From positions 163,140 through 202,723 of the forward strand of contig NZ_BSSE01000014.1 in the NCBI RefSeq assembly GCF_030268965.1: a stretch of 39,584 bases of DNA. Reading direction: 5' to 3'. The first letter of the stretch is position 1. Each line of letters starts with the position of its first letter. Made by a program: the position numbers and the translations under genes. Positions 36,700 through 39,584 of the stretch are shown piece by piece. The notes under the pieces are model-generated. The model saw only the letters and a program-made list of their open reading frames with translations. It made no database searches and was not told where the DNA came from. Origin of the DNA: Microtetraspora sp. NBRC 16547. Its GTDB lineage: Bacteria; Actinomycetota; Actinomycetes; Streptosporangiales; Streptosporangiaceae.

Positions 36700-36757
36700 C
36701 CGGCCCGGGCTCGCGCGGCGGCCCTGCCGCTGCCAGTCCGGGCTCCTCGCGCCGTGT

Positions 36758-37468
36758 TCACCAACTGAGCAGCTTCGGGCACCCGGCCGGGGCCGGCGGG
36801 CGGTCGCGCAGCGTCCGCACGCCCAGCGGGACCAGGGCGACGCAGAGCAGGGCGGTGACCAGCACGTCGGGGAGGGAGGCGCCTTTCAGCACGCCCATCC
36901 AGGTGCCTCCGGCCAGCAGCAGCATCAGGGCGCGGGCGGTGCCGAGGACGCCCGTACGCCAGGCGGCGATGGCCAGCAGGAGCGAGCCCGCGTACTGGCC
37001 GACCGAGGCCCATGACTTCACCCGCCATGGGCCGTACGAGATGTCCACGTACTCCTTCATGATCGCATGTGTCGCCTGGTCGAGCCCGATGGCCTCGGTG
37101 AGCTGGAAGGCGGTCTGGTCGGCGCCGGCGGAGTACAGGCGGGAGAAGAGCCCGGCGACCAGCAGGGTGGCACCCCAGAAGGCGAGCCCGCCTCCGACCT
37201 GCTGTGCCAGGGCGACGAAAGCGGGGAAGAGCAGCATCGCCCCCAGGGCGAAGACCGCGTAGGAGAGGGTGAGGAGGGCTGGTTCCGACGTGTAGGCGAG
37301 GAGTTGGCCGTAGGCGGCGAACGGCTGCGCCCCGGCCCACGCCTGCTGCGACGGGGTGAGGGCGGTGATCGTGCTCAGGTGGCGCAGCAGGTATCCGGCG
37401 CACATGACGACCGGGCCCAGGATGAGCGCCGAGCCGCCGATCCACCGCCCGGGAAAGTAGGTGTTCAT
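36758..37468 (-). CDS. Multi-pass membrane protein of unknown function
   Basis: 236 residues from the ATG at 37468; a TTG at 37486 is an alternative. About five to six hydrophobic helices: IGGSALILGPVVMCAGYLL (~10-30), LLTLSYAVFALGAMLLFPAFV (~68-90), GGGLAFWGATLLVAGLF, YAGSLLLAIAAWRTGVL, ARALMLLLAGGTWMG and VLVTALLCVALVPLGV. A soluble-looking loop IGLDQATHAIMKEYVDISYG lies between helices 3 and 4. I do not recognise a named family. It is divergent from the two-component pair with 115 bases between starts, so the response regulator probably controls it, as with many NarL-type systems next to a membrane target. Confidence 0.8.
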   Translation of the reverse strand: MNTYFPGRWIGGSALILGPVVMCAGYLLRHLSTITALTPSQQAWAGAQPFAAYGQLLAYTSEPALLTLSYAVFALGAMLLFPAFVALAQQVGGGLAFWGATLLVAGLFSRLYSAGADQTAFQLTEAIGLDQATHAIMKEYVDISYGPWRVKSWASVGQYAGSLLLAIAAWRTGVLGTARALMLLLAGGTWMGVLKGASLPDVLVTALLCVALVPLGVRTLRDRPPAPAGCPKLLSW

Positions 37469-37571
37469 GGGCGGCGAGACTGTCAAGGGTGAGCCGGGCG
37501 GGTCATCCGTCGATCGTTGACCGGCACCCGCTACGAAAGTTAGCGCTTCGTGCGGCCGGTGCGTGGTTGTC

Positions 37572-37577
37572 TAGGCT
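37572..37577 (+). promoter_or_regulatory. -10 element for a leaderless histidine-kinase transcript
   Basis: TAGGCT is followed after six bases by the kinase GTG at 37584, and no ribosome site lies between. This spacing predicts a transcript beginning at the start codon. A dyad ACGAA-N9-TTCGT (37533-37551) about 20 bases upstream may be the response-regulator site. Confidence 0.5.
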
Positions 37578-37583
37578 GGCCGG

Positions 37584-38693
37584 GTGAGTAACTGGGGGAT
37601 ACCCGCGCGGCTGGAGCCGGTGGCGTTGCCCGTCGTGGCCGTCTGCGCCGCGTTCGTCCCGCTCGGCCGGCCGTACGCCTTCTTCGGGCTTGCCTCGGTG
37701 CCTGCCTTCGTGCAGGCGACCGTGGTCGGGGTACTGGCGGCCGGGGCGGCGTCGGCGCTCCCGCGGCGGCGGTGGCCCCTGCTGTTTCTCGCGGCCGCCG
37801 ACGCGCTGGTGCGCGGGCCCGGATCCCTGCTGTCGGTGGCCGCCTACGTCGTAGCGACCGCGTATCGGCGGCCCGCCCAGTTGTCGGCGTACGCGGTGGT
37901 GGCCAGCCTGGTGGCGGTGGTGCCAAGGCCGGGCGCCGACGTGGCCGCGGCGCTCGGCGGCGTACCCCTGTTCGTCTGGCTGCCGCTGGTGTTCAGCATG
38001 TGGGTCGACGCGCGCAGGCAACTGGTGGCCGGGCTGCGTGAGCGCGCCGAACGGCTGGAGCGTGAGCAGACCGCCCGCGCGGAGCAGGCCCGCGCGCAGG
38101 AGCGGACCCGCATCGCGCGTGACATGCACGACGTGGTGGCTCACCGGGTCTCTCTGATGGTCCTGCGCGCGGGGGCGATGGAGATCAACGCCGCCGATGA
38201 CAAGACCGCGGCGGAGGCCGAGCTCATCCGCACCACGGGCAAGGAGGCGCTGACCCAGCTCCGGGCGGTGCTTGGGATCCTCGACGAGAAGGACGGGGAG
38301 GGGTTCTCGCCGCTGCCCACCCTCGCCGATCTCGACTGGTTGCTGGAACAGTCCCGCGCGGTGGGCGTACCCGTGGAGCTGCGCGACGAGGGTGCGCCCA
38401 CCGCGGTGCCCGTTATGGTGCAGCACACCGCCTACCGCGTCGTCCAGGAGGCGCTCACCAATGTGCACAAGCACGCGGGCCTGGCCGCGACGCAGGTGGT
38501 GCTGCGCCATCTTCCCACCGCGCTGGAGATCAACGTGCAGAACACCACGGTGGGCAGCGCGACGCCGGCCGTGCCCGGCAGCGGGCTTGGCCTCATCGGG
38601 CTGAGAGAACGCGTCGAGGTGCTCGGCGGCCGGTTCACCGCCGGGCCCGAGCCGGACGGCGGGTTCCTGGTCTCCGCGAGGCTGCCCACATGA
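37584..38693 (+). CDS. Two-component sensor histidine kinase, NarL-type (HisKA_3)
   Basis: 369 residues. Residues ~10-140 form four or five membrane helices with little outside loop, so the stimulus is probably sensed in the membrane. A coiled linker (~145-175, LRERAERLEREQTARAEQAR) leads to HisKA_3 with the phospho-accepting His182 in IARDMHDVVAHRVSLMVLRAG. The HATPase domain has the N box HTAYRVVQEALTNVHKHAG (Asn293) and the G box GSGLGLIGLRERV (332-344). It should phosphorylate the response regulator encoded just downstream, whose ATG overlaps this stop. The transcript is probably leaderless. Likely target: the divergent membrane-protein gene. Confidence 0.93.
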   Translation: MSNWGIPARLEPVALPVVAVCAAFVPLGRPYAFFGLASVPAFVQATVVGVLAAGAASALPRRRWPLLFLAAADALVRGPGSLLSVAAYVVATAYRRPAQLSAYAVVASLVAVVPRPGADVAAALGGVPLFVWLPLVFSMWVDARRQLVAGLRERAERLEREQTARAEQARAQERTRIARDMHDVVAHRVSLMVLRAGAMEINAADDKTAAEAELIRTTGKEALTQLRAVLGILDEKDGEGFSPLPTLADLDWLLEQSRAVGVPVELRDEGAPTAVPVMVQHTAYRVVQEALTNVHKHAGLAATQVVLRHLPTALEINVQNTTVGSATPAVPGSGLGLIGLRERVEVLGGRFTAGPEPDGGFLVSARLPT

Positions 38694-39331
38694 TCCGGGT
38701 GCTCGTCGCCGACGACGAAGAGCTGGTCCGCGCGGGCCTGCGCATGATCCTGCAGGCCGCCGACGACGTCGAGGTGGTCGCGGAGGCGGAGACCGGGGCG
38801 GAGGCGGTGGACGCCGTCGCGCGCCACTGGCCGCACGTCGTGCTCATGGACGTGCGGATGCCCCGCATGGACGGCGTGACCGCCCTCAGGGAGATCAACC
38901 GGTCCCCGAACCCGCCCAAGGTCGTCATGCTCACCACCTTCGACCGGGACGAGTACGTCTACGGCGCCCTGCGCGCCGGAGCAATGGGATTCCTGCTGAA
39001 GGACACCGCCCCCCGCGACCTGATCGGCGCCGTGCGCGCGGTGGCCGAGGGCAGCGCCACGCTCTCGCCCACGGTGACCAAGCGCGTCATCGACGCCTTC
39101 ACCGGCCGACACTTCCGCGATGCCCATGACGCCCGGCAACGCCTGGCCGTGCTCACCGGCCGCGAGCAGCAGGTCGTCCAGGCGGTCGCCCGCGGGCTGT
39201 CGAACGCGGAGATCGCCCGCGAGCTCGGCGTGAGCGAGCCCACGGTCAAGGTCCACGTCAGCCGTTCCATGGCCAAGCTGGGGCTGGCCAACCGAGTGCA
39301 GGTCGCACTCCTCGTCCGCGACGCCGACTGA
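38690..39331 (+). CDS. Two-component response regulator, NarL/FixJ family
   Basis: 213 residues. Receiver domain 1-~120 with acidic pocket Asp8-Asp9, phospho-acceptor Asp54 in VLMDVRMPRMDGVTAL, Thr82 and Lys104 (GFLLKDTAP). LuxR-type HTH at ~150-210 (LTGREQQVVQAVARGLSNAEIARELGVSEPTVKVHVSRSMAKLGL). All receiver switch residues are present, so it is probably functional. The start codon overlaps the kinase stop (ATGA), so the two proteins are made together. DNA target unknown; the dyad near 37533-37551 is a candidate. Confidence 0.95.
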   Translation: MIRVLVADDEELVRAGLRMILQAADDVEVVAEAETGAEAVDAVARHWPHVVLMDVRMPRMDGVTALREINRSPNPPKVVMLTTFDRDEYVYGALRAGAMGFLLKDTAPRDLIGAVRAVAEGSATLSPTVTKRVIDAFTGRHFRDAHDARQRLAVLTGREQQVVQAVARGLSNAEIARELGVSEPTVKVHVSRSMAKLGLANRVQVALLVRDAD

Positions 39332-39337
39332 TCGGCG

Positions 39338-39363
39338 CGCCCCGCTCCGCGGCGTCAGGGGCG
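39338..39363 (+). terminator. GC hairpin after the response regulator
   Basis: Arms CGCCCC and GGGGCG around 14 bases that can form an inner CCGCGG. It begins seven bases after the stop. Modest terminator candidate without U-run. Confidence 0.35.
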
Positions 39364-39435
39364 GGTCGACAGCCAATCGGGACGGTGGGCAGCGCGAGAT
39401 AGATCAAAAACTCCAACCACCTAGTCGTTAGATCA

Positions 39436-39456
39436 ATGATCACTTAACGTGATCAT
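39436..39456. promoter_or_regulatory. AT-rich palindrome before the transposase gene
   Basis: Perfect arms ATGATCAC and GTGATCAT around TTAAC, 30 bases before the transposase GTG. It sits in an AT-rich stretch (from about 39395) unlike the rest of the window. CTAG, the type of target that IS701-like elements duplicate, lies at 39421-39424 just to its left. It may be an IS terminal or transposase-binding site. Confidence 0.45.
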
Positions 39457-39486
39457 CTTGATGAGTTACTTCGGGATCATGCTGTC

Positions 39487-39584
39487 GTGACACCTGACGA
39501 GATGGCGCTGGTACGCCCGCGGCTTGAGAAGTTTGCAGATCAGATGCTGCGGAGGGTGCTTCGTCGCCGTGATCAGCTGGCTAC
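39487..39584 (+). CDS. IS701-family transposase, N-terminus only (cut by window edge)
   Basis: A GTG at 39487 opens VTPDEMALVRPRLEKFADQM followed by LRRVLRRRDQL and the window end. The opening resembles IS701-family transposases, whose N-terminus reads like MTPAELAAVRxRLExFA. Only 32 residues are visible, so the catalytic DDE part cannot be checked. The AT-rich flank and palindrome upstream suit the left end of an insertion sequence. Confidence 0.6.
   Translation, partial: MTPDEMALVRPRLEKFADQMLRRVLRRRDQLA

Noticed and set aside
1-39584. CRISPR array, rRNA, tRNA or riboswitch
   Set aside because: No regularly spaced repeats, no rRNA signature stretches and no credible cloverleaf or known riboswitch core were noticed on reading both strands.

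Overview
This is a chromosomal window from a high-GC actinomycete. Genus is not determinable from the sequence alone. A filamentous member of the Streptosporangiales (Nonomuraea, Microbispora or Streptosporangium relatives) is my inference from protein style. Supporting signs are very high third-position GC, frequent GTG/TTG starts, several apparent leaderless promoters (TANNNT followed 6-8 bases later by the start codon), ECF sigma factors with SnoaL-like tails, and a TipAL/HelR-type antibiotic-response repertoire. Only purB is clearly housekeeping; the rest is accessory regulators, small enzymes, transporters and stress or drug-response genes.

Layout. 1-1673: an ABC exporter operon and its divergent TetR regulator, both missing their 5' ends at one junction. 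1799-5526: an alpha/beta hydrolase divergent from an AraC regulator, and an SDR divergent from an ArsR-type regulator, with a 30-codon stub of an MFS transporter between them. 5551-9457: a DHFR-fold reductase, an ECF sigma factor, a MerR/GyrI regulator and a TipAL-like thiopeptide regulator with a near-complete MerR-type promoter and an internal TipAS start. 9482-13896: a flavin-reductase remnant, a second DHFR-fold reductase, a hydrolase, two GNATs and a HAD phosphatase. 13893-19369: purB, a large AcrB/SwrC-like RND pump and its divergent MarR regulator with an ordered operator. 19486-26258: SDR, a Cys-rich pentapeptide-repeat protein, a WYL regulator/VOC pair around a palindrome, a transposase remnant, a secreted 5'-nucleotidase and a NUDIX hydrolase. 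26291-28788: an ECF41 sigma factor and a YceI protein transcribed divergently from mirror-image ECF41 promoters, an islet bounded by a truncated XRE-type regulator on one side and a truncated ECF42 sigma factor (with its intact DGPF/YCII partner) on the other. 29171-31490: a rifamycin-associated element (RAE), a 29-codon stub of a rifamycin-type glycosyltransferase, and a HelR-like RNA polymerase-recycling ATPase. 31772-34606: SRPBCC protein, PEP-mutase/ICL family enzyme, AhpD-like protein, hydrolase. 34622-36664: a small-serine-recombinase module with an overlapping 87-codon gene, perfect 17-bp inverted repeats, and gene remnants on both sides. 36758-39331: a membrane protein divergent from a NarL-type two-component pair. 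39487-end: start of a probable IS701-family transposase.

Two themes stand out. First, the window is rich in compact antibiotic/xenobiotic response units in which regulator, promoter element and effector can all be read from the DNA (TipAL, HelR/RAE, MarR-RND, WYL-VOC, ECF41-YceI). Second, it is littered with gene stubs, at least nine in 39.6 kb. This points to repeated small deletions and cassette exchange, and some junctions placed surviving genes under new promoters, most notably helR behind a glycosyltransferase leader.
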